59,957 nt of DNA from NCBI GenBank assembly GCA_949285275.1, contig CASEBP010000041.1, positions 1-59,957 on the forward strand, in the 5' to 3' direction. Source of the DNA: an uncultured Oscillospiraceae bacterium. Its GTDB lineage: Bacteria; Bacillota; Clostridia; Oscillospirales; Ruminococcaceae. Under the pieces are notes generated by a model that searched no databases, was not told where the DNA came from, and saw only the letters and a program-made list of their open reading frames with translations. Position numbers and translations under genes: made by a program. Position 1 is the stretch's first letter; each line of letters opens with the position of its first letter. Positions 1-8,145 of this stretch are shown in pieces.

Positions 1-861
1 AGCATGCTGGCCCGGCGATTGCCTTCCATTCTCCCCGCCCCCAGCTACGCCGAGCAGGTCGAGACAACCAAGCTTTACTCGGTGGCCGGACTGCTGGGCC
101 CGGAGGAAGGGCTGATGAAGGAGCGCCCGTTCCGCTCACCGCATCACAGCGTCTCCTCCGCCGGTATGGTGGGCGGCGGCCCGAATCCCCGCCCGGGGGA
201 GCTTTCGCTGGCCCACAACGGGGTGCTCTTTCTCGACGAACTGCCTGAATTTCCGCGGCAGGTGACCGAGGCGCTGCGCCAGCCCCTTGAGGACGGGACG
301 GTCACCCTCTCGCGGGCAAGCGGGCGGATCACCTATCCGGCGCAGTTCATGCTGGTGGCGGCGATGAACCCCTGTCCCTGCGGCTTTTTCGGTCACCCCA
401 CCAAAGCCTGCACCTGTCGATCCGGCGCGATTGAGCGCTATCTGAGCCGGATCAGCGGACCGCTGCTCGACCGGATCGACATCCATCTCGAAGTGCCGCC
501 GGTCGATTATGCAAGCCTGTCGGACCATGCGCCAGGGCGCAGCTCCGCCGAGATGCGCCGCGAGGTTGAGGCGGCCCGGCAGTTTCAGCTTGCGCGTTTC
601 GAGGCGATGGGGGTACCGGTGCGCGCCAACGCCCAGATTCCCCGTTCGCTGCTCGACCGGTGCTGCCCGCTGTCGGACGACGCCGCCCGCCTGCTGCGGA
701 TGGCCTTCGACCGGCTGGGCCTTTCAGCCCGCGGCTATGACCGAATCCTCAAGGTTGCCCGCACCATCGCCGATCTCGACAGCAGCGAGGTCATCTCCGG
801 CTCCCACCTCTCCGAGGCGGTGCAGTACCGCTGCCTCGACCGCAAATACTGGAACCGGTGA
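1..861 (+). CDS. comM: YifB/ComM family Mg-chelatase-like ATPase, 3' part
   Basis: C-terminal part of a YifB/ComM-type AAA+ ATPase; the 5' end lies outside the window and the first codon (Ser) appears to follow directly after the Walker A lysine. Visible are the Walker B segment LFLDELPEF, the family motif NPCPCGFFG, GPLLDRIDIH, and a small C-terminal helical domain ending near CLDRKYW. In Gram-negative bacteria ComM is a branch-migration helicase that helps integrate transforming DNA; its role in Firmicutes is less clear. A membrane protein gene follows after 38 bp and is probably co-transcribed. Confidence 0.93.
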   Translation, partial: SMLARRLPSILPAPSYAEQVETTKLYSVAGLLGPEEGLMKERPFRSPHHSVSSAGMVGGGPNPRPGELSLAHNGVLFLDELPEFPRQVTEALRQPLEDGTVTLSRASGRITYPAQFMLVAAMNPCPCGFFGHPTKACTCRSGAIERYLSRISGPLLDRIDIHLEVPPVDYASLSDHAPGRSSAEMRREVEAARQFQLARFEAMGVPVRANAQIPRSLLDRCCPLSDDAARLLRMAFDRLGLSARGYDRILKVARTIADLDSSEVISGSHLSEAVQYRCLDRKYWNR

Positions 862-899
862 CCATCGTTTCCCTTCAAGTATCACAAAAGGAGGCCCCT

Positions 900-1478
900 A
901 TGAATCCGCTTGTCTTTGAGTACAAAGTCGATCTGCGCGAATACCACACCGCCGTCTATTTCGGCCTGGTCAACCGGTACCGCACTGCCCTGCTGATCTT
1001 TCTGGCCGTCGCGACGGCAGCCCTGCTCTGCACCGCGGGAGCGGCACTCGGCCTGTTTCCGCTCTTCATGCTGCCGGCCTACCTGTTTCTGGGCTATCTG
1101 GTTTGGCTGCTCATCCTGCTTGGCCGGGCTGAACATGGCATCCTCAAGCTCGCCAAACGCCCCGACAGTCCGCTTGGCCGGACGATGCGGATGACCTTTG
1201 GGCGGGACACATTGCGGATCGAGACCCCGGGCGACGGCGGAAAGGCAGTCCACCCGTTTACCCGCCTGTTCCTGGTATTCGAGTTGTCCAATCTGTTTAT
1301 GATCTATCTCGACCCGGCCAACGTGCTGCTGCTGCCGGCGCGGGTGATGACCGGCGGGCAGCGCGCCGAACTGAGGGAGTTGCTTCGGGAGGCACTGCAT
1401 GACCGGTTCCAGTCCCGGTACGGCCGGACCAAAGCACCGAAGATTCGGTCGCTGACCGGCAAACGGGGACGGTTTTGA
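900..1478 (+). CDS. YcxB-like membrane protein
   Basis: A 192-residue protein with a short N-terminal segment, two membrane helices at about residues 30-50 and 54-76, and a soluble C-terminal half containing HPFTRLFLVFELSNLFMIYL and a following LLLPARVM. This two-helix plus C-terminal beta-domain layout resembles YcxB-like proteins, whose function is unknown. The ATG at 900 is chosen over an upstream GTG at 858 because AAAGGAGG precedes it at the right distance. It follows comM closely and is ended by a strong hairpin. A second protein of the same kind lies at 56400-56951. Confidence 0.75.
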   Translation: MNPLVFEYKVDLREYHTAVYFGLVNRYRTALLIFLAVATAALLCTAGAALGLFPLFMLPAYLFLGYLVWLLILLGRAEHGILKLAKRPDSPLGRTMRMTFGRDTLRIETPGDGGKAVHPFTRLFLVFELSNLFMIYLDPANVLLLPARVMTGGQRAELRELLREALHDRFQSRYGRTKAPKIRSLTGKRGRF

Positions 1479-1486
1479 GTCAAGCA

Positions 1487-1530
1487 GGGGCGCGCTGCAG
1501 TGATCGCAGCGCGCCCCTTGTTGTTTGTTG
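1487..1530 (+). terminator. intrinsic terminator after the YcxB-like gene
   Basis: Hairpin with arms GGGGCGCGCTGC and GCAGCGCGCCCC around a 7-nt loop, followed by TTGTTGTTTGTTG. Confidence 0.75.
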
Positions 1531-1534
1531 AAGA

Positions 1535-1873
1535 TCAGACGGAGCCGTTTTTCAGCTTTTCCCGCCAGAGTTCAAGCAGCACCTCAATCTCCCCAGCAAA
1601 CTCCCGGTCGGTCTGACTCTCCTTCTTTTCCAGCTCCTCGAGCACCTCAAAGGTGAAACTTGCCGGACCGTGAACCTTCCACGAATCAGCCATCGCCGGC
1701 TCGGGACATAATTCGGTCGCCACCGAGAAGCTAAAGCGATTGCGCGAGCCGCGCAGGTCATCGGTGGCGTGCAGCCAGCGTTCGCCGGTTGCACCGCAGC
1801 GGATGCAGAACACCCCGCCTACAACGGTACGCCCGCGATAAGCATCCTTCCATTCCTTTTTGGTGGGGCTCAT
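1535..1873 (-). CDS. GIY-YIG nuclease-family small protein
   Basis: A 112-residue protein beginning MSPTKKEWKDAYRGR. It resembles a Firmicute family of small GIY-YIG-type proteins (family opening of the type 'KELKEAYK...GV..I.N..NGK.Y', later W..G..AF..EVLE). Here GVFCIRCGATGERW and GPASFTFEVLEELEKKE match that layout, but the first motif is altered: the usual Tyr of YIG is not evident and two cysteines are present, so catalytic activity is uncertain. The start has AAAAGGAGG upstream and a good sigma-A promoter lies 40 bp away. It is transcribed alone and converges on the preceding operon. Confidence 0.65.
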   Translation of the reverse strand: MSPTKKEWKDAYRGRTVVGGVFCIRCGATGERWLHATDDLRGSRNRFSFSVATELCPEPAMADSWKVHGPASFTFEVLEELEKKESQTDREFAGEIEVLLELWREKLKNGSV

Positions 1874-1910
1874 GGTCTATCCCCCTCCTTTTCTTCGGGT
1901 TGTGAGAACT

Positions 1911-1939
1911 ATCATACGGGAAACCGCATCAAAATGCAA
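1911..1939 (-). promoter_or_regulatory. sigma-A promoter of the GIY-YIG gene
   Basis: On the minus strand TTGCAT, 17-bp spacer, TATGAT. Confidence 0.7.
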
Positions 1940-1989
1940 TCCATATCGGATCGGGGGCCGATCCTGTCGGAATTTGCTATGGAAAATTC

Positions 1990-2018
1990 TTGAAATTTTG
2001 GAATAAAAATGATATCTT
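1990..2018 (+). promoter_or_regulatory. probable promoter of the parB/noc-like gene
   Basis: TTGAAA, 17-bp spacer, TATCTT in an AT-rich stretch about 50 bp before the ATG at 2070. Confidence 0.55.
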
Positions 2019-2069
2019 CAAACTATCAGAAGGACAGGCCTTCTCAGATTTTGGCAGGAGGGCGTTTCG

Positions 2070-2918
2070 ATGATATCCTTCCCACGGTTTGAATCAAACA
2101 GCAAAATCCGCCGGCTCAATCTCGATTGGATCGACCCCAATCCCGCCCAGCCGCGCCGCAGCTTTTCCCGGGAGTCGATCGAGGAGCTGGCCGAATCGAT
2201 CCGCATCAACGGGCTGCTGGTTCCCGTGTCGGTACGGCGGGTCGGCGACCGCTACCAGCTGATCGCCGGGGAACGGCGGCTGATGGCCTTCCGGCTGCTT
2301 GGAGAGAGTCAAATTCCGGCCATCGTCGAGCAGGCCGACGACCGGCGCAGCGCCTCGCTGGCGATCATCGAAAACATGCAGCGCCAACAGCTCAATTTCT
2401 ATGAGGAGGCGCGCGCTATCGCCTCGCTGATTGAGACAAACGGTCTGACCCAGAAGCAGGCCGCCGAACAGCTCGGCCTGTCGCAGCCGGCCGTTGCGAA
2501 CAAGTTGCGGCTGCTGCGGCTTCCCGAACCGGCCGCCCTGCTGCTTATCGAAGCCGGGGCAACCGAGCGGCATGCCCGCGCACTGCTTCCCCTCGAAGGC
2601 AAGGCGCTGCTGCGGGCGGTGCATCAGGTGGCAGAGCAGCGGCTGACCGTCGCCCAGACCGAACGGCTGGCAGCCTCCCTGCTGCAGGAAAAGCCGTCCC
2701 GGCGGGGCGGGAGGCTGGTGGTGCTCAAGGACTTCCGGCTCTTCACCAATTCGATCGACCGGGCGGTCGGGCTGCTGCGCCAGGCCGGAGTGGGCGCCCG
2801 GGCCGAAAAGTCGGAGGACGGAGAAACGATCACCTATACCATCACCATTCCCAAGCAGGAGGTTCAAAAGGTCCGGCAATCCCGCGATCAGGCCCCGGCG
2901 TTGCACCCGGTGCTTTGA
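2070..2918 (+). CDS. ParB/Noc-like DNA-binding protein
   Basis: A 282-residue protein with the ParB N-terminal CTP-binding domain (IDPNPAQPRRSF at about residues 21-32, the C-box YQLIAGERRLMAF, then ENMQRQQLNFYEEA) followed by a helix-turn-helix (QKQAAEQLGLSQPAVANKLR) and a variable tail. ParB-type proteins load on parS-like sites and slide as CTP-dependent clamps; Noc uses this to block division over the nucleoid. No parA is adjacent, so Noc is a reasonable alternative to chromosome-partition ParB. A Noc-specific N-terminal amphipathic membrane helix is not obvious. The start has GGAGG 9 nt upstream, and the gene is monocistronic. Confidence 0.88.
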   Translation: MISFPRFESNSKIRRLNLDWIDPNPAQPRRSFSRESIEELAESIRINGLLVPVSVRRVGDRYQLIAGERRLMAFRLLGESQIPAIVEQADDRRSASLAIIENMQRQQLNFYEEARAIASLIETNGLTQKQAAEQLGLSQPAVANKLRLLRLPEPAALLLIEAGATERHARALLPLEGKALLRAVHQVAEQRLTVAQTERLAASLLQEKPSRRGGRLVVLKDFRLFTNSIDRAVGLLRQAGVGARAEKSEDGETITYTITIPKQEVQKVRQSRDQAPALHPVL

Positions 2919-2945
2919 TCATAGATACCCCCCGCTGATTGACGC

Positions 2946-2984
2946 GAAGGAGGGCCGTCCGACCGGGCGGCCCTCCTTCGTCTT
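2946..2984. terminator. bidirectional hairpin between convergent genes
   Basis: Arms GAAGGAGGGCCG and CGGCCCTCCTTC; it sits between the stop codons of the parB-like gene and the minus-strand gene at 2988-3491 and can serve both. Confidence 0.7.
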
Positions 2985-2987
2985 GCC

Positions 2988-3491
2988 TCAGGGCAAAGGG
3001 AAGCCAGCCAGCAGCAGCGCGGCAGCCGCCGCAAGAGCCTCGTACAACTCGATCCCGGCCGGAAGGTCAAGCGGCAGCTCACAGGGTTCGACCGGGTTGC
3101 CATCGAGCGATTCGACGGTGCGCTGCAGCGAAATCATCATCCGCTCCCCCTGCAGACTCGAGACGGTGACGGTATTCTTTGAGCCGCGGCCCAGGCTGAT
3201 AACCTGCGCCGGCTCCAGCCCCGGCGGGACAGCGAGGCCCTCACGCAGCAGCAGATGCACCCCCTGCCCTTCGGCGGGACCAGCTCCTTCGTCGAGGCAG
3301 ACGAGTACGCAGCCCTTCCCAAGCGCGACCCGCTGTCCGGGATGAACAGCGGTGACCCGCATCCGCGCCGCGGGGCAGGCCTCACAAATTCCGCGGGTGA
3401 GCAGCGAAACCGTGCGGTAGCGGCCCAGCAGCGCCCCGATCGCCTCTGCCGAACGGTCGCTGTTGTTTCCGGCCACCACGACCAGTGCCAT
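2988..3491 (-). CDS. hypothetical protein next to the copper module
   Basis: A 167-residue protein that I do not recognise. It starts MALVVVAGNNSDRS, an alpha/beta-like opening, has a cysteine-containing stretch GICEACPAARMR and later GKGCVLVCLDEGAG, and ends in an Ala/Leu-rich segment. No signal peptide is evident. The reading frame is supported by an AGGAGG ribosome binding site 8 nt before the ATG and by codon use like its neighbours. It lies downstream of csoR on the same strand but behind a strong terminator, so a link to copper is only positional. Confidence 0.6.
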   Translation of the reverse strand: MALVVVAGNNSDRSAEAIGALLGRYRTVSLLTRGICEACPAARMRVTAVHPGQRVALGKGCVLVCLDEGAGPAEGQGVHLLLREGLAVPPGLEPAQVISLGRGSKNTVTVSSLQGERMMISLQRTVESLDGNPVEPCELPLDLPAGIELYEALAAAAALLLAGFPLP

Positions 3492-3534
3492 AGCAGCACC
3501 TCCTCCACCGGCTAGTCTGCCCGCAAACGGCGCG

Positions 3535-3567
3535 AAAAACGGGACGGCAAAAATTTTTGCCGTCCCG
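3535..3567 (-). terminator. terminator of the copA-csoR operon
   Basis: A perfect inverted repeat CGGGACGGCAAAAA/TTTTTGCCGTCCCG (3540-3567), followed on the minus strand by GTTTTT. Confidence 0.85.
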
Positions 3568-3573
3568 CCGGTC

Positions 3574-3837
3574 TCAGCCGGAAAGTTTATCGATAATCTT
3601 CATCATCTCGTCGAGCTTTTCATCGGCGTTTCCCGTCTCAAGCGCTTCCTTCAGGCAGCCGTGCATATGAGCGCGAAGCACTTCGCGGTTGGCGCGGCGC
3701 AGCACCGCTTCGGTGGCAAGCAGCTGGGTCGAGATATCAATACAATAGCGGTCCTCTTCGATCATCCGGAGCATTCCGTCGATCTGCCCGCGTGCAGTGC
3801 GAAGCAATCGGGAGACCTTCTCCTTGTCCGCTCTCAT
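3574..3837 (-). CDS. csoR: CsoR/FrmR-family metal-sensing repressor
   Basis: An 87-residue all-helical protein of the CsoR/RcnR/FrmR (DUF156) family, which represses copper export genes and releases DNA on Cu(I) binding. It has the family opening RLLRTARGQIDGMLRMIEED, then CIDISTQL (first ligand Cys), and RAHMHGCL (His and second Cys), giving the C-H-C copper-site pattern. The ATG at 3837 is preferred over a longer frame because AAGGAGGAG precedes it. It lies 10 bp downstream of copA, so it is autoregulated with it; the operator candidate is at 6436-6454. Confidence 0.92.
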   Translation of the reverse strand: MRADKEKVSRLLRTARGQIDGMLRMIEEDRYCIDISTQLLATEAVLRRANREVLRAHMHGCLKEALETGNADEKLDEMMKIIDKLSG

Positions 3838-3847
3838 CTTCTCCTCC

Positions 3848-4081
3848 TTAGCGCCCAAACAGGCCTTTCTTCTCGGTAACCTCTCCCGGTTCAAAGCCGG
3901 CATCGGCGACGGCGCGGCGCAGCACCTCGTCCGCTACTTCCCGGTCCAGTGTGACAGTGGCGTTCTTTTTGCCCAGGTCCACCCGAGCCGAGGTAACCCC
4001 CTCCACCTGAGAGAGCGCCTTCTCGACCGACGCCTGGCAGTGCTGGCAGTGCATTCCTTCGACCGCAATAATCTTTTTCAT
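3848..4081 (-). CDS. possible independently translated CopZ-like copper chaperone (internal start in copA)
   Basis: The last 77 codons of copA form a complete heavy-metal-associated domain, [15 protein letters not shown] followed by the usual beta-alpha-beta pattern. The methionine is preceded at ideal spacing by AGGAGG, which would be unusual by chance inside a coding region. The segment could thus be made both as the tail of CopA and as a free Cu(I) chaperone that feeds CopA and CsoR. E. coli copA also yields a small chaperone-like product, there by frameshifting. The stand-alone product is inference. Confidence 0.5.
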   Translation of the reverse strand: MKKIIAVEGMHCQHCQASVEKALSQVEGVTSARVDLGKKNATVTLDREVADEVLRRAVADAGFEPGEVTEKKGLFGR

Positions 4082-6418
4082 TGTGTTTTCCTCCTCTGTT
4101 TCCTCTGTTTGCAGTGATACAGGCTGTAGCGCGGGCGCAGCCGGAGCCGGCGCAAAAGCCGGACGGAACCGCCGCAACCGCAGCGCATTGGTGACAACGC
4201 AGAACGAGCTCAGGCTCATGGCGGCCGCCCCGAACATCGGACTCAGCCGCAATTGCAGCAGGGGATAAAAGACTCCCGCCGCCAATGGGATTCCCACGGA
4301 ATTATAGAAAAATGCCCAGAACAGATTCATCCGGATGTTGCGAATCGTCGCCTTGGACAGCCGGATTGCGGTGACCAGATCCCGCAGATCGCTCTTCATC
4401 AGCACCAGGTCGGCCGACTCGATCGCCACATCGGTGCCGGCGCCGATCGCGGCCCCCACATCCGCCCGGGTCAGCGCAGGGGCGTCGTTGATTCCGTCCC
4501 CGACCATCACTACCCGTTTTCCCTGCTGCTGCAGGGTGCGAACCTCCCGCTCCTTGTCCTGCGGAAGCACCTCGGCAATCGCGGTGGTGATCGAAAGCCG
4601 GGACCGGATCGCCTCGGCAGTGCGGCGGTTGTCACCGGTGAGCATCACAACCGAAAGGCCCAGCTCCCGCAGCGCACCAATCGCTTCGGCACTGGTCTCC
4701 CGAATGGGATCAGCGGCGGCGATCAGTCCAAGCAGCCTGCCCTCCCGCGCAAAGTAGAGCGGCGTCTTGCCCGCAGCGGCCAGCGCTGCAGCCGTCTCCT
4801 CTGTCCCGGAGAGGTCGACCCCCTCCTGTTGCATCAACGCCGGGTTTCCGGCAGCGCAGCGCCTCCCGGCGAGCCGCGCCGTCACCCCCCGTCCCGCGAC
4901 CGCCTCAAAGTCCTCGACCTTCTGTATCGCGGTGCCCTTTTCCTGAGCGTAGTGCAGGATCGCCTCGGCCAGCGGATGCTCAGACGGAGCCTCCAGCGCA
5001 GCGGCGGTCTCCAGCAGCTCCTCCGGTCCGATCCCGGGCGCGGGAAGCAGGTCGGTGACCCGGGGGCTTCCCTCGGTGATGGTGCCGGTCTTATCCAACA
5101 CCACCGTATCGACATGGTGAAGCGTCTCAAGCGCCTCGGCCGACTTGAAGAGGATGCCGTACTCGGCCCCCTTGCCGGTCGCAACCATGATGGCGACCGG
5201 TGTGGCCAGTCCCAGCGCACAGGGGCAGGAGATAACCAGCACTGCAATGCCGGATGAAATGGCAAATTCCGCATCCTGACCCAGCAGCAGCCAGGTCAGC
5301 GCGGTGATCAGCGCGATAGCGATGACCACCGGCACAAAGACGCCGCTGATCCGGTCAGCCAGCCGGGCGATGGGGGCCTTGGATCCGCCCGCTTCATCGA
5401 CCAGCCGGATAATCTGGGCCAAGGTGGTGTCGTCCCCGACCTTTTGGGCCTCAAACCGGAAGAAGCCGGTCTTGTTGATGGTCGCGGCGACGACCGAATC
5501 CCCCGGTCCCTTTTCCACCGGGATGCTTTCGCCGGTAATCGCCGACTCGTCGACCGATGACCCCCCCTCGAGGACCACCCCGTCGACCGGAATCCGCTGC
5601 CCCGGCCGCACAACGACGACATCCCCCCGCTGCACATCGGCGGCGGGAATCTCCTGTTCTCTGCCGTCACGCAGGACGGTGGCGGTCTTGGGAGCGAGAT
5701 CCATCAGCCGGGCCAACGCCTCACCGGTGCGGCCCTTCGAACGGGTCTCGAGGTATTTGCCAACAGTGATCAGCGCGAGAATCATCGCAGCTGACTCAAA
5801 ATAGAGATCGCCGCGGTACCGCGCGACCAGCGCAAGATCCCCCACTCCCAGCCCGTGGCCCATCCGGAAGATCGCAAAGACGCCATAGACCAGCGAGGCG
5901 CAGGAGCCAATCGCAATAAGCGAATCCATATTCGGCGCCCGATGCCAGAGCGCCCGGAATCCCACTTCATAGAAGCTGCGGTTAATATAGACGACCGGAA
6001 GCGCCAGTAAAAACTGTGCCATCGCGTATCCCACGCTGTTCTCGATCCCGTGGAGAAATCCCGGCAGCGGCAGCCCGACCATATGCCCCATCGACAGGTA
6101 CATCAGTGGGAGAAGAAAGCAGACCGACAGAATCAACCTGCGTTTCATTGCGGCGAGCTGTTCCCGCGCTGTCTGCGCCGGCGAAGGAGCTTTTTCCCGA
6201 CGCTCCTCCCCGGCCGGGGAAGCACCGTAACCTGCGGCGGTGACAGCGCCAACGATCTCCCCGGCGGAAAGCTGCTGCGGGTCATATTCCACCGTCAGCC
6301 GGTTGGCAAGCAGGTTGACCTCGGCCGATTCGATCCCGTCCAGCTTCCGCACCGCCCGTTCGACATTGGCCGAACAGGCCGCGCAGCTCATCCCGGTAAC
6401 CTGAAAAATCTGTTTCAT
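3848..6418 (-). CDS. copA: P1B-type copper-exporting ATPase with HMA domains at both ends
   Basis: An 856-residue membrane ATPase that exports Cu(I). An N-terminal heavy-metal domain carries MSCAAC (Cys12, Cys15). The core has the membrane CPC motif (Cys398-Pro-Cys400), TGE in [10 protein letters not shown], the phosphorylation site DKTGT (Asp442), the SEHPLAEA motif and [10 protein letters not shown]. After the last helices a Pro/Ala linker leads to a second heavy-metal domain from residue 780 with MHCQHC (Cys791, Cys794). That C-terminal domain looks like the chaperone CopZ and has its own ribosome binding site (separate entry). The ATG at 6418 follows AAGGAG. It heads an operon with csoR. 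Confidence 0.95.
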   Translation of the reverse strand: MKQIFQVTGMSCAACSANVERAVRKLDGIESAEVNLLANRLTVEYDPQQLSAGEIVGAVTAAGYGASPAGEERREKAPSPAQTAREQLAAMKRRLILSVCFLLPLMYLSMGHMVGLPLPGFLHGIENSVGYAMAQFLLALPVVYINRSFYEVGFRALWHRAPNMDSLIAIGSCASLVYGVFAIFRMGHGLGVGDLALVARYRGDLYFESAAMILALITVGKYLETRSKGRTGEALARLMDLAPKTATVLRDGREQEIPAADVQRGDVVVVRPGQRIPVDGVVLEGGSSVDESAITGESIPVEKGPGDSVVAATINKTGFFRFEAQKVGDDTTLAQIIRLVDEAGGSKAPIARLADRISGVFVPVVIAIALITALTWLLLGQDAEFAISSGIAVLVISCPCALGLATPVAIMVATGKGAEYGILFKSAEALETLHHVDTVVLDKTGTITEGSPRVTDLLPAPGIGPEELLETAAALEAPSEHPLAEAILHYAQEKGTAIQKVEDFEAVAGRGVTARLAGRRCAAGNPALMQQEGVDLSGTEETAAALAAAGKTPLYFAREGRLLGLIAAADPIRETSAEAIGALRELGLSVVMLTGDNRRTAEAIRSRLSITTAIAEVLPQDKEREVRTLQQQGKRVVMVGDGINDAPALTRADVGAAIGAGTDVAIESADLVLMKSDLRDLVTAIRLSKATIRNIRMNLFWAFFYNSVGIPLAAGVFYPLLQLRLSPMFGAAAMSLSSFCVVTNALRLRRFRPAFAPAPAAPALQPVSLQTEETEEENTMKKIIAVEGMHCQHCQASVEKALSQVEGVTSARVDLGKKNATVTLDREVADEVLRRAVADAGFEPGEVTEKKGLFGR
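4090..4095 (-). promoter_or_regulatory. internal Shine-Dalgarno sequence within copA
   Basis: AGGAGG on the minus strand, 8 nt before the in-frame ATG at 4081. In copA it falls in the linker codons before the last HMA domain. Confidence 0.6.
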
Positions 6419-6435
6419 TCTTTCGCTCCTTATCA

Positions 6436-6454
6436 CCCCACCCCCGGGGGGTAT
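6436..6454. promoter_or_regulatory. probable CsoR operator
   Basis: GC-run dyad centred on ACCCCCGGGGGGTAT, the same style as known CsoR operators (for example Bacillus TACCCTACGGGGGTAT). It lies just downstream of the predicted transcription start of copA. Confidence 0.75.
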
Positions 6455-6463
6455 TTTTTCTGT

Positions 6464-6492
6464 ATTATACTCCATCCTCCACCGTTTGGCAA
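6464..6492 (-). promoter_or_regulatory. sigma-A promoter of copA-csoR
   Basis: On the minus strand TTGCCA, 17-bp spacer, TATAAT; start point expected near 6457, directly before the CsoR-type dyad. Confidence 0.8.
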
Positions 6493-6594
6493 GAGGGGGA
6501 CCCTTCTTTTTATTTTCGAGCCGCCACCTCCGCTCTGTCGGCGGAAAGGCCTCCCGCCAAACGCCATAGCGGGGACTTCTGCGAACAGTTTCCC

Positions 6595-6623
6595 TTTACA
6601 AAAAAGGAAAAGCCTGCTATTCT
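6595..6623 (+). promoter_or_regulatory. sigma-A promoter before the yitT leader
   Basis: TTTACA, 17-bp spacer, TATTCT; transcription would begin near 6630, before the 12-codon ORF. Confidence 0.65.
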
Positions 6624-6643
6624 AAGAGCAGGGGGAGATACCT

Positions 6644-6682
6644 ATGAATCACAACACAACAACAAACCGCAGGCAGGCTTGA
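6644..6682 (+). CDS. 12-codon leader ORF upstream of yitT
   Basis: Reads MNHNTTTNRRQA and then TGA. A G-rich stretch (CAGGGGGAG) sits at ribosome-binding distance. The last codons AGG CAG GCT overlap the 5' arm of the following terminator stem and the stop codon lies in the loop, so a ribosome finishing or pausing here would prevent the hairpin from forming. Asn and Thr codons make up six of the first eight positions. Translation is not proven. Confidence 0.4.
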   Translation: MNHNTTTNRRQA

Positions 6683-6701
6683 TCGGCCTGCTTTTTCTTT
6701 T
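6673..6701 (+). terminator. leader terminator/attenuator before yitT
   Basis: GCAGGC, 7-nt loop, GCCTGC, then TTTTTCTTTTT. It lies between the promoter at 6595 and the YitT-family gene, so it would stop most transcripts unless disrupted. Confidence 0.6.
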
Positions 6702-6754
6702 TCCCCTTTTGCGCGATAAACCGATGAAATCACATCATCAAAGGAGGCTCTTCG

Positions 6755-7627
6755 ATGTCCAGCCGACCCCTTCCGCCACCCCGGACGCTGCTGATCATCA
6801 TGCTTGGCAACGCTCTCTACGCCCTTGACGTCGTCCTTTTCCTGCTGCCCAGCGGGATGATTACCGGCGGCACCACCGGCCTGGCCCTGTTCTTTTTCCA
6901 CCAGTTCGGACTGCCGGTATCGGTCTTTGTCTGGGGGTTCAACCTGTTGACCTTTCTGCTGGGAGCCTGGGTACTGGGGCGCTCCTTCGCACTGACCACC
7001 CTGGTCAGCAGCATCGCCTACCCGACCTTTCTCGGGCTGTTTCAGCGGCTGCCGCTCTCCCCGCCGATCGCCGATGATCTGCTGCTGAGCGCCATCTTCT
7101 GCGGCCTGCTCATCGGGGTAAGCATCGGCCTGATTTTGCAGGCGGGGGCGTCGAGCGGCGGTATGGACATTCCTCCGCTGATTCTGCAGCACAAGCTGGG
7201 CATTCCGGTCGCCGTTTCGCTGTATGGGTTTGACCTGGTGATTCTGCTGCTGCAGGCGTTCTTCACCGATGTCCGGCAGGTCTTCTACGGTATTCTGATG
7301 GTGCTGGTCTACACCCTCACACTGGACAAGGTGCTGCTCACCGGCCTGTCGCGGACTCAGGTTAAGATTGTCAGCGCCTCCTATCGGGAAATCTGCGACG
7401 CCATTATTCGGCAAATCGACCGGGGCTGTACCCTGATCCGTTCAGAATCGGGCTTCTGCCACGACGAAGGTTTCATGGTGCTGACGGTGATTTCCAACCG
7501 GGAGCTTCCCCGTCTCAACCGGCTGGTACTGTCGATCGATCCGGGAGCATTCATGGTCATCAGCCGAGTCAGCGAGGTTAAAGGGCGGGGCTTCAGCCTC
7601 AGCCGGGACTACCGCCGCCCCGAATAA
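6755..7627 (+). CDS. YitT family membrane protein
   Basis: A 290-residue protein with five or six membrane helices in the first 200 residues and a C-terminal soluble DUF2179 domain (from about residue 205, TQVKIVSASY through AFMVISRVSEVKGRGFS). The YitT signatures are clear: LLPSGMITGGTTGLA and GASSGGMDIPPL. The family is widespread in Firmicutes, with several paralogues per genome; transport function is suspected but substrates are unknown. The start follows AAAGGAGG. The gene stands behind a leader with a short ORF and terminator, and ends in a strong terminator. Confidence 0.9.
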   Translation: MSSRPLPPPRTLLIIMLGNALYALDVVLFLLPSGMITGGTTGLALFFFHQFGLPVSVFVWGFNLLTFLLGAWVLGRSFALTTLVSSIAYPTFLGLFQRLPLSPPIADDLLLSAIFCGLLIGVSIGLILQAGASSGGMDIPPLILQHKLGIPVAVSLYGFDLVILLLQAFFTDVRQVFYGILMVLVYTLTLDKVLLTGLSRTQVKIVSASYREICDAIIRQIDRGCTLIRSESGFCHDEGFMVLTVISNRELPRLNRLVLSIDPGAFMVISRVSEVKGRGFSLSRDYRRPE

Positions 7628-7655
7628 TCGTCCGGCGCGGACCGCCGGAAAACAA

Positions 7656-7690
7656 AAAGCCTGGAGCAAGCGGCTCCAGGCTTTGCTTTC
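7656..7690 (+). terminator. terminator of yitT
   Basis: Perfect 12-bp stem AAAGCCTGGAGC/GCTCCAGGCTTT followed by GCTTTCT. Confidence 0.8.
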
Positions 7691-8108
7691 TGCCATCCCC
7701 GGCGGGAATCCCGTCCGCAGCAAATCATTGGGAGTCCGACGACCTTATCGTCCGCCGCCGTCCTTTGTAAACTGCAGAATTCAAACCACCACCTGATTGC
7801 TCCTGTGGAGCCGGCGTACCGCCCCGGCAGATGGACGCCCCCTGCATGGAGGGTATCATCCAGCGGGAACATCACCGACGCCGCAGCAACGGCGGCCATC
7901 AGCCTGCAAAAGGGTAACGCCAGCACGCAATGGGAAAATTCGCCGGGGTATCCGGCTGCCGGCAGACGTCCCGCCGCAGCAAGCGAAAAATCCCCGGCCG
8001 TTTCCCACCGCCACGCCTTTCCGTCAGAACCGAAGCCCGCAATGGGTAAAGGCGGTTGCAAGTAAAGGGACGGGGGTTCCGGCCACATGATATTTTCTGT
8101 CCGTAATC
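7691..8108. other. about 420 bp with no supported gene
   Basis: Open frames exist on both strands (the longest on the minus strand ends inside the yitT gene), but none has a ribosome binding site, recognisable motif or family resemblance. I looked for RNase P, tmRNA, 6S and SRP RNA hallmarks and did not see them. The content remains unexplained. Confidence 0.4.
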
Positions 8109-8134
8109 AAAAAAGCCGCAAATATCTTTGCGGC
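8109..8134 (-). terminator. terminator of tRNA-Arg
   Basis: On the minus strand GCCGCAAA, 4-nt loop, TTTGCGGC and TTTTTT. Confidence 0.75.
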
Positions 8135-8145
8135 AGGATTTGTGG

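Noticed and set aside
1535..1873. GIY-YIG protein as a homing endonuclease
   Set aside because: It is a short stand-alone protein with its own promoter and no intron or insertion context; catalytic motif is degenerate.
6609..6635. Hairpin CCTGCT...AGCAGG ahead of the yitT leader ORF as part of an antiterminator
   Set aside because: Its left arm lies inside the promoter spacer at 6595-6623 and would not be transcribed from the predicted start.
7609..8088. A 159-codon minus-strand frame in the gap after yitT
   Set aside because: No ribosome binding site, no family, runs into the yitT terminator and coding region.
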